Assembly: GCA_009193035.1 (NCBI GenBank)
Contig: SWDT01000104.1
Span: 1-64,000, forward strand
DNA length: 64,000 bases
Direction: 5' to 3'
Source: Halicephalobus mephisto
Lineage: Eukaryota > Nematoda > Chromadorea > Rhabditida > Panagrolaimidae
Shown here: piece by piece, positions 24,115-34,992 of the stretch
How the letters are laid out: each line of letters opens with the position of its first letter
How positions within the stretch are numbered: the stretch's first letter is position 1
Made by a program: the position numbers and the translations under genes
Notes under the pieces: generated by a model
Databases searched by the model: none
What the model was told of the DNA's origin: nothing
What the model saw: only the letters and a program-made list of their open reading frames with translations

Positions 24115-24873
24115 ATGTTTCGTCAAAGATATCCGGATATAATGAAACCTAAGTACAAAACTATTTGCTGTGGAGTCCATGTTAGGGTAGGTTAGATGAA
24201 TAATTACCTTATTTTGATTACAATTTGTTAGAAAATGGCGAGTATCGTGGCTATCATTACTGTACTCCTACGCATCGTCTATCTTATACATGCTATTACT
24301 ATTGAAAGCTGGATCTCCTTTCTAGTTATTTTGCCTTTTTCTCTTGTCGAACTTTTTATTCTTCTGGCAGATAAATACGAGAACCCCGACTTCTACTTCA
24401 TTCCACTTATCGTTTACGTAAGTAATGATTGATAAACACTTATTTTTTAAACTAAAACGTTTAGGGGATCAGACTCTTTGTGATATTTGTAATGAATATA
24501 TTGCTTGTTGTCGGTGGTGCTTATTGGCTGAAATTCAACTACGAATCTCTTGGTAAATCTAGATTCACCTTAAAGACTACGTCTTTTGATATTTTCTCAG
24601 ATCAAGTACTAAGTACAGGTGGGTGACTGTGTGCTTGAAAAGTTCATATTTCGTTCTTTTTCAGCTCTTATAACAATTAGCATCATAACCCTTCTCGGCC
24701 TGGTTATGATTGAGTTCCTTGTTTTTTACTCCTGGAACATTATCCGCAGAGCTCAAGCTTACATGATCGCCGAAATCCTTCCTAGAAAATCCATAATAGA
24801 TAGTGGGGGACTCCTTTCTCAATCCTCAGATATTTATATCGACTTAACACAACCGCCGTTAAGGATTCATTAA
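24115..24873 (+). CDS. LAPTM-like four-TM protein, gene 5
   Basis: Five exons: 24115-24186, 24232-24417, 24465-24552, 24601-24618 (18 bp micro-exon), 24665-24873; phases 0, 0, 1, 1; 190 aa. N-terminus MFRQRYPDIMKP and CCGVHVR. Exon 2 begins KMASIVAII and ends ADKYENPDFYFIPLIVY. The tail after TM4 has WNIIRRAQAYMIAE and then a longer polar end with TQPPLRIH, with no PPxY. N-terminal sequence, KMASI start of exon 2 and the micro-exon make this the sister of gene 2, although the fused GH1 locus lies between them. The micro-exon encodes only DQVLST of the luminal loop. Endolysosomal role is by analogy. Confidence 0.84.
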
Positions 24874-25290
24874 TTGTATTTTTAGTTAAAAATAAATTTA
24901 ACATTAACATTGACAATGACAATGACGGGATTAGTGCCTTTTTATTTTGAAAATTGATTTCTTTTTCATTGTTCTAAATAAAATTCTAAGGATTATAGTT
25001 TGTAGATCTGGAGAGCTCAAGTGTAATTTTCGACATTACTTGCAAATTGTTCAGTTTTTAGTTGAGAAATAGTTTTCGGGAAAATTGTTGCAAGTGATCT
25101 GATCTGGAAATAAAATTGATTTTGATAATCTTTATTAAGAAAGTTTCTTATTGATTGTCCATTTAAAGCAAAAATTAACGTTATGCTAAACAATTAAATT
25201 TTGAATTTGATTTCAAAGACATTCTTTCTCTTTAGAATAGCTGTTCATCTATTGTGTCACATGATACGGAATGAATTAAATTTTTAAAAA
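24874..25290. other. Intergenic between genes 5 and 6
   Basis: AT-rich spacer with no recognisable gene. Confidence 0.55.
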
Positions 25291-25325
25291 GACGAGTTTC
25301 TCATTTATGTATTCAATTTAACTTC
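25291..25325 (+). promoter_or_regulatory. Shared upstream motif, LAPTM-like gene 6
   Basis: GACGAGTTTCTCATTTATGT followed by ATTCAATTT, about 140 bp before the ATG. Best match to the blocks upstream of genes 2 and 7. Confidence 0.42.
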
Positions 25326-25432
25326 CATTTTCGTTGGACAATTCTAACATTTGAGACTAAAGTTTTCTCTTACACTCCATTGTTGATTGTCTTTGACTTC
25401 CAATTCACTTTAACAGTTTAATTTTGCTGAAC

Positions 25433-26122
25433 ATGGTACAGCCGGAACTTCTGAGTGCGATAGAACCTAAATATCAAGGTTGTTGTGGGATCCATGTTAG
25501 AGTATGTCATTTACATATAAAAGTATTTATGAAACATTTTTTAAGATACTAGCCAGCTTGTTTGCCACCATTTTCCTATGTTGGAACATCGTGTTGATTG
25601 TAGTAGTGATTAGAGACTACTTATGGTTCCAGAGTCTTTTTCTTTTAATTCTTCTTCTTAGTTGCATTCCCGTTCTTTTGGCAGATAAATATGAAAATCC
25701 AGCCTTGTACTTGCCTTTCCTCATCGTCTACGTAAGTACATTATCAGCAAATATTTAAAAAAGTGAAAATTCTAGGGATCACAATATGTCTTTGGAGGAT
25801 TGCTTATGATAGCACTCACAACTGGCTTCTTGTTTTTTCCGAACTTCTTAACAAAATTTGGTTCTCATATAAAAAGTACCTCAAATACTGTGACTTCGAT
25901 TGTTTTCGCAGGTGACCAAATTGATAAAATGGGTTGGTGGATTTTTTCAACAATTGAGCTATACTTTGCTTTCTAGTGTTGGTAATTTGGTGTGTCTGGT
26001 CCATAGTGATCTTTCTTTTTGCACTCTACACTTGGAACACTGTTCGTAGAGCCCGAGCTTATATGATCAACGAAGTCGCCTTTGGAAGCGTTCAAAAAAA
26101 GTTACCAAAACCGGATCCGTAA
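25433..26122 (+). CDS. LAPTM-like four-TM protein, gene 6
   Basis: Four exons: 25433-25501, 25546-25731, 25776-25911, 25977-26122; phases 0, 0, 1; 178 aa. Exon 1 ends GCCGIHVR. Exon 2 is 186 bp, ending ADKYENPALYLPFLIVY. Exon 4 carries TM4 and WNTVRRARAYMINE, then a short lysine-rich tail. The donor of intron 3 is a weak GTGACC, but the spliced frame is the only one that preserves the family C-terminus. No micro-exon and no PPxY. Same predicted topology as the other members, with both ends cytoplasmic by analogy to LAPTM. Confidence 0.82.
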
Positions 26123-27270
26123 ACCTTTTACTTCTCTAATTCTATCTAACAAAATTACATTAGGTGACAAATAATCAAGTGCATAATTGAAAACTGAGCT
26201 TAACATTGTTCACAATGAAGTCAACATTTTTTGGCTCGAAGATTCCTTTCATCCTTACTCTCAATGCTGTTTTGAACGATGCTTCTACTATGAGCAGTAC
26301 CTAACTTGTTATTTGGTCACTATATTAGTTATTAATTTTGCAAAAACAACAACATGGGTATATGTTTGTCAATCATTTCATAATTTTAGGTGTAAATATT
26401 CTTCTCATTATAAACCATAGGAAACAAAGATTTATTGTGGTTATTTTTGATTCAGTCGATATATGTCATATTTTAACAAGAAAATATGAATTAATAGGGT
26501 TGGTAACTCAACAACATTAATCAGTAATCAAAGGAAGAAGATAACTCTAATCATAATTCGGTTTCGTTCAATCTTTGTTTAAGAGTTACCAGATATCCAA
26601 TACAAATAATAAAAAACTGAAATTTGTGTTATGCATAATCTAATTCTGTGCATATTTCGAAATAGAAATAAATTCGCTTCATAATTGTAACTAACGTACT
26701 GCAATTTTCAAATTTGGTTTAGATGAAACCTCTTTTTAATGCAGTAGAGTGGAATCCAGAATGCCGATAAACATGTTTGGTAATTTATTTTAAAAAATCA
26801 TCTGATTAGTAAATAAGTGCAACGAGTCATCAGTATTTTCCCCTACTCCTGTTACTCGAAAATAATTTGTTTGTTTATCATTTCTAGAAAAGGAAGGAAA
26901 TAAATGATTGAAAACTCGCACTGCTGATTCTGATTTTAGTATCGACTGGACTCTGAAAACTAGCATTAAGAGTTGTAAGATCTTGAAGATGGTAAACTGT
27001 TCGAATAAAAGTCTGAGAGGTCATTTAGAAATCATCCGCAATATTTCTGTCGAAAGTCTTTTCGGAAAACTGACTGGAAACGATCCAACTATAAGAATGA
27101 ATTCATTTCAAAGATATCAGTTTGAAAATTTCTCATTACTTGTGAATTGAAAGTACAAAGTAATGTTGATCTAAATATTTAGCTTTGAATTATGTGTCAA
27201 GAATACACTTCTGTTCCAGAACGGCTGTTGATCTATGATGTGTTATGACACCACTTAAATTCAGTTTTTA
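26123..27270. other. Intergenic between genes 6 and 7
   Basis: About 1.1 kb AT-rich. Several short frames (for example 26908-27150) show no homology that I can see and no splice context. Confidence 0.55.
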
Positions 27271-27273
27271 AAA

Positions 27274-27305
27274 GGACGAGTTTCTTATTTACATGTTGTA
27301 TCTGA
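27274..27305 (+). promoter_or_regulatory. Shared upstream motif, LAPTM-like gene 7
   Basis: GGACGAGTTTCTTATTTACA followed by TGTTGTATCT, about 135 bp before the ATG, matching genes 2 and 6. Confidence 0.4.
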
Positions 27306-27408
27306 TATTGATTTTTGTGAAATCTTATGACATTGAATATGAAATTCTTTCTTTTACTTTAATTATTATCCATTTACAACGACGCATAATAGTTTCCTTT
27401 TAGAGAAA

Positions 27409-28124
27409 ATGTTTTGTCCAAAATATCCGGATATAGAAGAACCCAAGTACGACGGTTGCTGTGGGATCCATGTTAGGGTATGTTATTTCAATATTTAATT
27501 ACAATTGGTTTAATTTTTTAGATGTTAGCTAGCGCTCTTGCTATCATTGACTTATTCTACTATGTTATGTATATTATTATATTTTTGATTTTCAACGAAT
27601 GGCACCTAATGGTCTTAATGGCGATCCTCTGTTTCTTTGACATTGCTGTTCTTCTAGCGGACAAATACGAGAAGCCGATTTTCTACCTCTCTTTCCTGGT
27701 TGTTAACGTAATTACCATGATCGATAAATACTTATTTTATAAAAATGAAAGCTTTTAGGCGATCGTGATTTTCCCCTTCATATTGCTCACCATTGCAGGC
27801 TTAGTTATCATGATTTTTTCCCCAGAATTACTAACTGAACAAAATCCTGACATGAAAAATGCCTCAAACATTATGACTTCGACTACTTCCTTAGATATTT
27901 CAAGTAATAAAACAGGTTGCTTAATGTTTTTTGATAATTTAACTGTACTTTGCTGTTTAGGAATAACAACTGATATTATCATCTTTATAATAATGATATT
28001 TATTACATTGTATCAGTGGAATATCATTCGGAAAGCCCGAGCGTACATGATTGCTGAAGTTCTCTCTGGAAACGTCCAGCATAGTTGCCCTGGAATACAA
28101 GAGGAACAAATCCCACCTGTCTAG
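27409..28124 (+). CDS. LAPTM-like four-TM protein, gene 7
   Basis: Four exons: 27409-27477, 27522-27707, 27759-27915, 27961-28124; phases 0, 0, 1; 191 aa. N-terminus MFCPKYPDIEEPKY, then GCCGIHVR. Exon 2 (186 bp) ends ADKYEKPIFYLSFLVVN. Exon 3 has TM3 and a Ser/Thr/Asn-rich luminal loop with an NAS sequon and an NKT sequon at the intron junction. Exon 4 gives TM4, WNIIRKARAYMIAE and a short acidic tail ending IPPV. Poly(A) signal AATAAA at 28364-28369. Closest relative is the broken copy at 29872. Confidence 0.84.
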
Positions 28125-29871
28125 TTCTATCCTATTGAATTGAACTTATGTCGATATATTCGTATGTTATTAAAGAATAACAAACATCGTTCGAGATTAG
28201 GACCAATTTCATCTCGTTTACAGAATCTGTTCTGTATTCTTTAAAAATATATATCGAATGGTGATCCTTCCGTGATTGATGTTTGGTTCCTCTTCCACCC
28301 ACGAACTTGATTACGAATCTTATGAAAAATAATATATTTATTATTCATACCCTTAAAGTTAACAATAAAATACAAAATTTCTTTTCATCGAAGATATGGA
28401 AACAAAATTTCTACTTTATGATTCCATTGATGTCTCATGTTAGAATAAAAAATTAATTAATAAGGTTGATAATTAACATTGTTAATTGACAGTTAAGATA
28501 ACTCAAACATAATTGTATTTCGATGAATATATAATCTCTGTTCAAAAATTGTTGAAAAAGCTTTTATCGGTTCTGAAGTATTGAAAATCAATTGGATTTG
28601 TCTTTCTATTTTCTGTTCCATAATATCAAGCGAGATATCTTAAAAAACATCAAACACATTTCATAGTTTTTTGGGTTCATTATGACAATTGCGCGAACTT
28701 TCCTTTGAGCAAAATCGAATTTTATAACCCCTCAGTTGATTTGTAAAAAAGAATGCTTTCCTTTTGAAATCAGTTTGAAAATGGACCATGAACAATGAGA
28801 ATTTGACTACCCCCGGTTTTATGATTTACAAAATATAGAGCACCAAAAACCTTTAAAAATAAATAATTGTAAGAACATTTTAAATTCATGTGCAAAAATA
28901 GCCACTGTAGAATGTTGATGTAGTGTTACTCAATATGATCTCATCTAAAAAAGACTGTTGACCGAACAAAATGATGAGTAATGCTGAATGACGTGCGAAA
29001 ATCGAATGTTGACTGTTGAAGTCGATCGAACCTAATTACACCAGAAAAAACGAGTAGATTTGCTGGGAAAGTTTACTTCTGATGATTTATTAAATATCTA
29101 ATACATAAAGTGTAGATTTGAAACTCTCACTGTAAATACTTTGTCTGAATCAGCTTAAAAACAGATTTATCTCAGAAGTCCACCTAAGATACTACAAAAT
29201 TCATGTTTCTTTAACATGAAACACTTCATAATTCTATAACTAGGCTCATAAGATCGATAAATATTTTTGAAAATTCACCCAACTTGAAAGGGAGCGAGAT
29301 GAACCTCGCTATTTTTGACTATTTTTATTACACGAAATTAATTTATCTTTTTGATTTCTAAGTAAGACTACAACTTGTGTGATCGGAAATTCTCAGAATA
29401 TTAATTCTGATTGTAGTGTCAAAATGGCTCCATGAAACCAATATTAAAGGTTCTTAGATTCTAAGTATTGTTATTTGTACATCTTAGAAACTATTAAAAA
29501 ATCACTTAAAATTTTTCTTCTAGGGAAACCATTTTTTCATAAAAATCATTGCAACTAATCTAATTTTAAAATTAAATTCATATGGAAAATTGTCAAAAAA
29601 GTTCTATTCTGATTGTTAATTTGGAGTTAAAATTAGTATTATTTTAAATAAATTTTGAATTTTAGTTCCTGAATATTCTGACTTTTTGTAATTCTGATTG
29701 TCCCGTCTTTCGATATAGAACGAATTAAATTTACGAAACCGTTTTTGTCGATGTACCTAGTTTCAGTTTGATTTATCGATTATTTTAACATTTAGTTTGA
29801 ACTTTGTTCGTTAGTTTAATTTTTATTATTTTTATTTTGTAATAACATTCAACAGCTTAATTTTAGGGAAA
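28125..29871. other. Intergenic between gene 7 and the pseudogene
   Basis: About 1.7 kb AT-rich sequence without a recognisable gene or clear repeat. A degenerate version of the shared upstream motif (around 29731-29765) precedes the pseudogene. Confidence 0.5.
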
Positions 29872-30467
29872 ATGTTTCATCAGAAGTATCCAGACATAGA
29901 AACACCCAAGTACGAAGGTTTTTGTGGGATCCATGTCAGAGTATGCTATTTCAATACTTAATTACCATTAATTTAACTCTTTCAGATATTAGTCAGTGCT
30001 CTTGTTATTCTCATTTGATTCTCTTTGTTTTATATATATTGATATTCTTCTAGCAAACAAATATGACAAGCCGATCCTCTACTTCCCTATCTTGTCTTGA
30101 ATGTGACAAGATTAATAAGTATTTCTTATAAAAGAGAAATTTCCAGGTCATTTTCGTTATTTATGAAATAGTTTATCGTGTCGTACTCATAGGTGTACCT
30201 TTGTCTCCAGAATTACTAGCCAAACTTAATTTTAATGCAAGAAATGATCTAAATAATATGATTCGGACTTTTTTCCCGATTAGTTGAATAATAAAACAAA
30301 TTAGTGGGTAATCTTTTAATGATTTAGTTATAATTCGCCTTTTAGAACCAATGATCGGACTTATCCAGCCTGTCGACGCAGTGGAAGATAGTAGTAGTGG
30401 AGAACAGCAGATGAATCATCAATGCAAAAGAGGCAAACAGTCAACGTCGCAGTTAACGACTAAATGA
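29872..30467 (+). pseudogene. Broken LAPTM-like gene copy 8
   Basis: Exon 1 (29872-29940) is intact: MFHQKYPDIETPKY and FCGIHVR with a normal donor. Exon 2 starts after TTTCAG at 29986 but hits an in-frame TGA at 30016-30018 after about ten codons. The TM1-TM2 region is also shortened, and a remnant of the ADKYEKP block (reading ANKYDKP) persists out of frame. Exon 3 remnant (from 30147) matches gene 7 (SPELLAKL versus SPELLTEQ) and ends at TGA 30285-30287. TM4 and the RARAYM block are absent; instead an unrelated 40-codon frame (30346-30467) sits after a TTTTAG acceptor in the expected phase. A loss-of-function copy closest to gene 7. Confidence 0.82.
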
Positions 30468-30525
30468 AGTATCATTCATGACGGGATCGAGAGTTCTTTC
30501 CTCAATTATTCATCCTCATTACGTA

Positions 30526-30850
30526 AAAGAAAAATTCAATTGATGATCTCATCATGAATAATATTTGAGAGATTATTCAATTACGATGCTGTGTTTTGGT
30601 TTTTCAAACATCACTCGTAACAAGATCGGTATGTTTGTATTACAATATTCATACAACATTTGTCGTCGGAAAAATTCAATTAATGGTTCTACAATGAATA
30701 GTACTTGATATATTATTCGATTACGATGTTGTGTATTGGTCTTTTAACTACTATTCGTAACAGAATCAACATATTTTTACCATAATATTCATACACTATT
30801 TGTTGTTGGAGAAATTCAATGGTTCTACAAGGAATAATATTTATTATTTA
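30526..30850. repeat. ~139 bp tandem repeat, about 2.3 copies
   Basis: Units start near GGAAAAATTCAATTAATGGT and contain a TTACGATGTTGTGT block and a TATTCATACA block. It lies just downstream of the LAPTM-like pseudogene and is non-coding. Confidence 0.7.
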
Positions 30851-33320
30851 CCCACGAAATCGGATATTAGTACTTCGAAATTGACAACATCAAATACTAG
30901 CTGTAACTACGGTATCAGGTTACTCAACTACGTGATTTTGCAGAAGTTATAAATGGTGACTGCTTTTGCATTTTTTGCTTCTAGGATGTTTACAATTAAC
31001 AACCGGAATCTTATTGCGAAATTTTGTTTGTGAAGAATCAAATTCACTGTTCCACGATTGTTGAGCGGCTATTGTTGAGTCCGAAGCATTGTAAGGAATG
31101 CTCGATTTTGACAAGGATCATTTCTCAAATCTCAAGTTTTTTTCTCTTCAAACAATGTCCATCCATTTTCGTGTAATCCAAAAACCGGAAGTTACCGGTT
31201 TTTTTGTAATACATGGTCACTATTTTATGCTCATTGAATTATAAATCCTTGTTTGGGTCTCAATTTCCACAGATTGTCTATGAAAATCTTTAAAAATTGA
31301 ATAAAACTAGTTTATAAAATTTAATCACAGAAAGTTTATTTTTTTCAGTTAAACAATGGGATTTATCTTTGGGAAATCTATTGTTTACGGTATTCGGACA
31401 AGGATGCAAAACATCGGATTTTGAGGTTTTCCAGAATTTCCTGGGTATTTTTAGGATTTCGGAAGAACATGAAAATACAAACTTGCACTTTTCTTCTCAA
31501 CCAGAAATTTTTTAATTCTCATAAAAATTTTTAATTTTATATAAAACGATTTAAAACACTGGAGAAATAATTGAAAACAGAATTTTACACTTTTCTTCTC
31601 AACCAGAAATTTTAAAATTTCCTTGAAACAGTTTTTTTCGAAATTTTACTATTCATTTTTTTTAATATTTGGAAAATTTCCATGAAATGTATCTTGAATT
31701 AATCTCTGAAGCGAATTTGGGAAATATAAAAAACCCAATACTGCATGGTCAGCAAACAGAAATCGCTCAAGGCTTCGTTGAATTTGAGTTACTTATGAGT
31801 TGATTAAACAACAAAAAACCTTAATCCGCGAAATCAGGTTCACAAAAAGTACTTCATCAAGAAACTTTTGTTTACAATGATGAGATGAAAGACAAAATTG
31901 TTGACTATTACGCATAAAAAATTTCCAATTGCATGGATTACTCGTAACTTTTTTAATTTCAGAAACCGCAATCAATAGAAATTACTGGATCGAACGATTG
32001 ATATTCAAATTAAAAATTAAAACCTTCCAATTACAGTATACTTTGAGTACATTTCAAAAGCAGAAATCAGTTTTTTATTAAAATTAAAATAATTTTAAAA
32101 AAATTTTGTGCAAAAAGTCCGGAAATTTTCTGAAAAAAGATTTTTAAAATTGTTCACTTAAAATTAGACAAGATGATGTTTGTCCACAAAGTTCTGAAAG
32201 ACCACAAAACTGTTCAAAAAGGGTTTTTAAAATTGTGCTATTACAAAAATAGAAATTTTCATCAAAAGAAATTTCAAAATTTACCTCAATATGAACTTTT
32301 CAGTTAAGATTAAAAATTACAATTGAATATTTACTTAATTCTGAAAAGTTTTAAAACAGCACTTTTGTAAAAAATGGAAATGCTTGTCGAAGATTTTTAA
32401 AAATTATGCAGACGTGACTTCTAGGACTTTTTCGTTGAGGCTAAGAACCCTAAAATTTAATATTTACATATTTCTAAAAAGTCCCAAATTATACAATTAT
32501 AAAAAGTTGTGAAATTCCAAAACTTCCTCAACGCGAATTTTGAAAGTTTCCAATCGAGACTAAAAATTATAAACTTTAATATTTTAACACTTCTAAAATC
32601 TTTTAAAAGCACACAGTAGATTCCGAAAAACCAAAATCGTGTACTACTGTGTAGTTTTATTCAAATACTGTAATCGTAAAAATTTACCTAAGACAAACTA
32701 CTTTTCGCACTCTTAAAATCCAAAAATAAACAATAAAAAATTTTTTGATTTTAGTCCTAAAACTTCGAACAATCGATAAAACCCTCAGGTGGACTCTTCA
32801 CCTTGAATAAAAAGGTTTCTTTGGTTTTACCTCCAATCTTACACAATACCAAAAGTCCAAATTAGCCGCAACTGTTTTTTATTCACTAATCGTCTTTCAA
32901 GTCGACTCGAATATGAAGACGACATTTCCGGATTCACCTGAACAAGTACCTCTTTTCCTTTCTCGAGACTCCCCGAGATTTAACTTGTTACTTTTTGCAA
33001 TCTCAATTTTATCGGACCAAGGTGGACACGAAAGAAAAATTTTGCAAAAAAGCAAAGTCCGAGAATGTTCAGGATGTAAAAATCAACTTGTGAAAAAAGA
33101 GCTATTCGCTCATTTGTCTGGAGACACTCGAAGATGAGTCAATACTCGACAAACTCTGAGTCCTCGAGCCCGGAAGCACACTGTACTCTTTTTTATCCGT
33201 CAATTCGGCCTCTTGTTGATACTTGGTCTTCTAGTAGGAATGAGAAAGGGATGAGCAAGTCTCTCGACGCTGACAAACAAGCCCAGGGGGAGGAGGGAGG
33301 ACTGGATGGACATGGGTCTT
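30851..33320. other. Intergenic, no supported gene
   Basis: About 2.5 kb. AT-rich until about 32890, then more balanced composition approaching the next gene. A 9 bp inverted repeat (AAAAACCGG ... CCGGTTTTT) lies at 31180-31203. The frames at 32913-33439 have no recognisable product and overlap the promoter below. Confidence 0.5.
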
Positions 33321-33328
33321 CAGGGTCC

Positions 33329-33336
33329 TATATAAG
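33329..33336 (+). promoter_or_regulatory. TATA box of the Cys/Gln-repeat gene
   Basis: TATATAAG in a locally GC-richer context, about 84 bp before the ATG at 33420. A canonical TATA box at this distance suggests a strong, regulated promoter for the downstream secreted protein. Confidence 0.6.
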
Positions 33337-33419
33337 CCCACAATTGGGACTGATTAACCACAGTTACAGTTCGTTGTCTCATCATCTCTTCCTGCATTTA
33401 AGAAGGGTTTGCATCGAAC

Positions 33420-34821
33420 ATGGCTCGAGTTGCTTTTAGCATGATCTGCGCTATTGCGCTTCTTAGCACGGTTTACGCGGTAAGTTCTCAAATAAAATGT
33501 AAATTTTACCTTAATATACTATAGGATGAGGTTGTTATCCGTGCCAAGCGTCAGAACTGCGGCAGTGCTGGCTATTGTGGTAATTCCTGCTGTCCTCAAC
33601 AGCAACAGCCAACCTGCGTCTGCACTCCTGTTCAACAAGATCCTTGCTGCCAACAGCAGCAGCAACAACCTGCTTGTGTCTGTACCCCTGTTCAACAAGA
33701 TCCATGTTGCCAGCAAGAACAACAACCCGCTTGTGTCTGTACCCCTGTCCAACAAGACCCTTGCTGCCAACAACAACAGCAACAGCCTGCTTGTGTCTGT
33801 ACTCCAGTCCAACAGGATCCTTGCTGCCAACAGCAACAACAGGACCCATGCTGCCAGCAACCGAGCCAACAGCAAGAATGTAACTGTATTCAAGGTTGGG
33901 ATTGAGTACTGTATCATTAGTAGATGGCATGGATTTTAGTGACCATCCAAGCCCAATGTATCTGCAACCAGCAACAGCAGGATCCTTGCTGCCAACAGCA
34001 GCAACAGCAACCTACTTGCGTCTGTACCCCTGTTCAACAGGACCCTTGCTGCCAACAACAACAGCAACAGCCTGCTTGCGTCTGTACCCCTGTCCAGCAA
34101 GATCCATGCTGTCAGCAGCAACAGCAACCCGCTTGCGTCTGCACCCCTGTCCAACAAGACCCTTGCTGCCAACAACAACAACAGCAACCAGCTTGTGTCT
34201 GTACTCCAGTTCAACAGGATCCTTGCTGCGAACAGCAGCAACAGCAACCCGCTTGCGTTTGCACCCCAGTCCAACAGGATCCTTGCTGCCAACAACAACA
34301 ACAGCAACCCGCTTGCGTCTGCACCCCTGTTCAACAGGACCCTTGCTGCCAACAACAACAGCAACAACCCGCTTGCGTCTGCACTCCGGTCCAACAGGAT
34401 CCTTGTTGCCAACAACAACAGCAACAACCCGCTTGCGTTTGCACCCCAGTCCAACAAGATCCCTGCTGTCAGCAACAAGAGGCGGTCACTTCCCAGCCTT
34501 TGACTATTACTCTCCAGGTGACCTAGAGTAATATAAATTTCGATTCAAGTCCTTGTTACAGATCCAATGCCCTCAACAGTGCCAACCCTCCTGCTCTTCC
34601 CAGTGCGTCCAACAAAACCTTCCAGCCACCATGTCTTGCTCCACTAATAACTGCCAATGTCAGCCTGGGTTAGTACAGCATCCTATTACTTCTAGGATAT
34701 AGTTATATAAGTGTACAATTAATACTGTGGCAATTTTAGATACACTCAGTGCGCCCAGGGTCAGTGCTGTCTCCGCTACAAGTACATGAGAAGACGTGCT
34801 CGTCGCTCTGTCCGTGCCTAA
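33420..34821 (+). CDS. Secreted Cys/Gln-rich repeat protein
   Basis: Five exons: 33420-33479, 33525-33894, 33940-34517, 34562-34668, 34740-34821; phases 0, 1, 0, 2; 398 aa. Exon 1 is exactly a 20-residue signal peptide (MARVAFSMICAIALLSTVYA). A dibasic RAKR follows, a likely proprotein cleavage site. The body is 12 copies of a ~20-residue unit, CVCTPVQQDPCC followed by five to six Gln and PA, four in exon 2 and eight in exon 3. The C-terminal part is non-repetitive (CQPSCSSQC, NNCQCQPGYTQC, QCCLRYKYMRRRARRS) and has the look of a nematode secreted cysteine-rich protein. The Cys pairs suggest extensive disulphide cross-linking, as in a matrix, eggshell or cuticle component; this is inference. 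Repeat length polymorphism between individuals is likely. Confidence 0.85.
33600..34480 (+). repeat. Coding ~60 bp minisatellite
   Basis: Nucleotide repeat underlying the 12 protein units, interrupted by intron 33895-33939. CAA/CAG runs and TGCTGC pairs recur. Long open frames in the other five frames here are by-products of this periodic composition. Confidence 0.85.
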
Positions 34822-34992
34822 GCAAATTCTGAGGGCAAATATTGTATACAATGGATTTGCGAGTTATGATTGCTTTTAAACATTGTCTGTAATCAATATT
34901 GTCGTGAATGAACACAAATATTATGAGAGTTGTTATCAGCAAGCAATTTTGTTTTATCGAAACAGCATTATTTTATTTTATCGATTAATAAG

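Noticed and set aside
31180..31203. Perfect 9 bp hairpin followed by T-run resembling a bacterial terminator
   Set aside because: The DNA is eukaryotic and no transcript ends here by evidence; probably chance in AT-rich sequence.
32913..33439. Two plus-strand frames before the Cys/Gln gene
   Set aside because: They overlap the TATA box and first exon in another frame and have no recognisable product.
33526..34531. Long open frames in four other frames across the Cys/Gln repeat
   Set aside because: They follow from the 60 bp period and CAA/CAG content; only the +frame with signal peptide, cysteines and splice sites makes sense.
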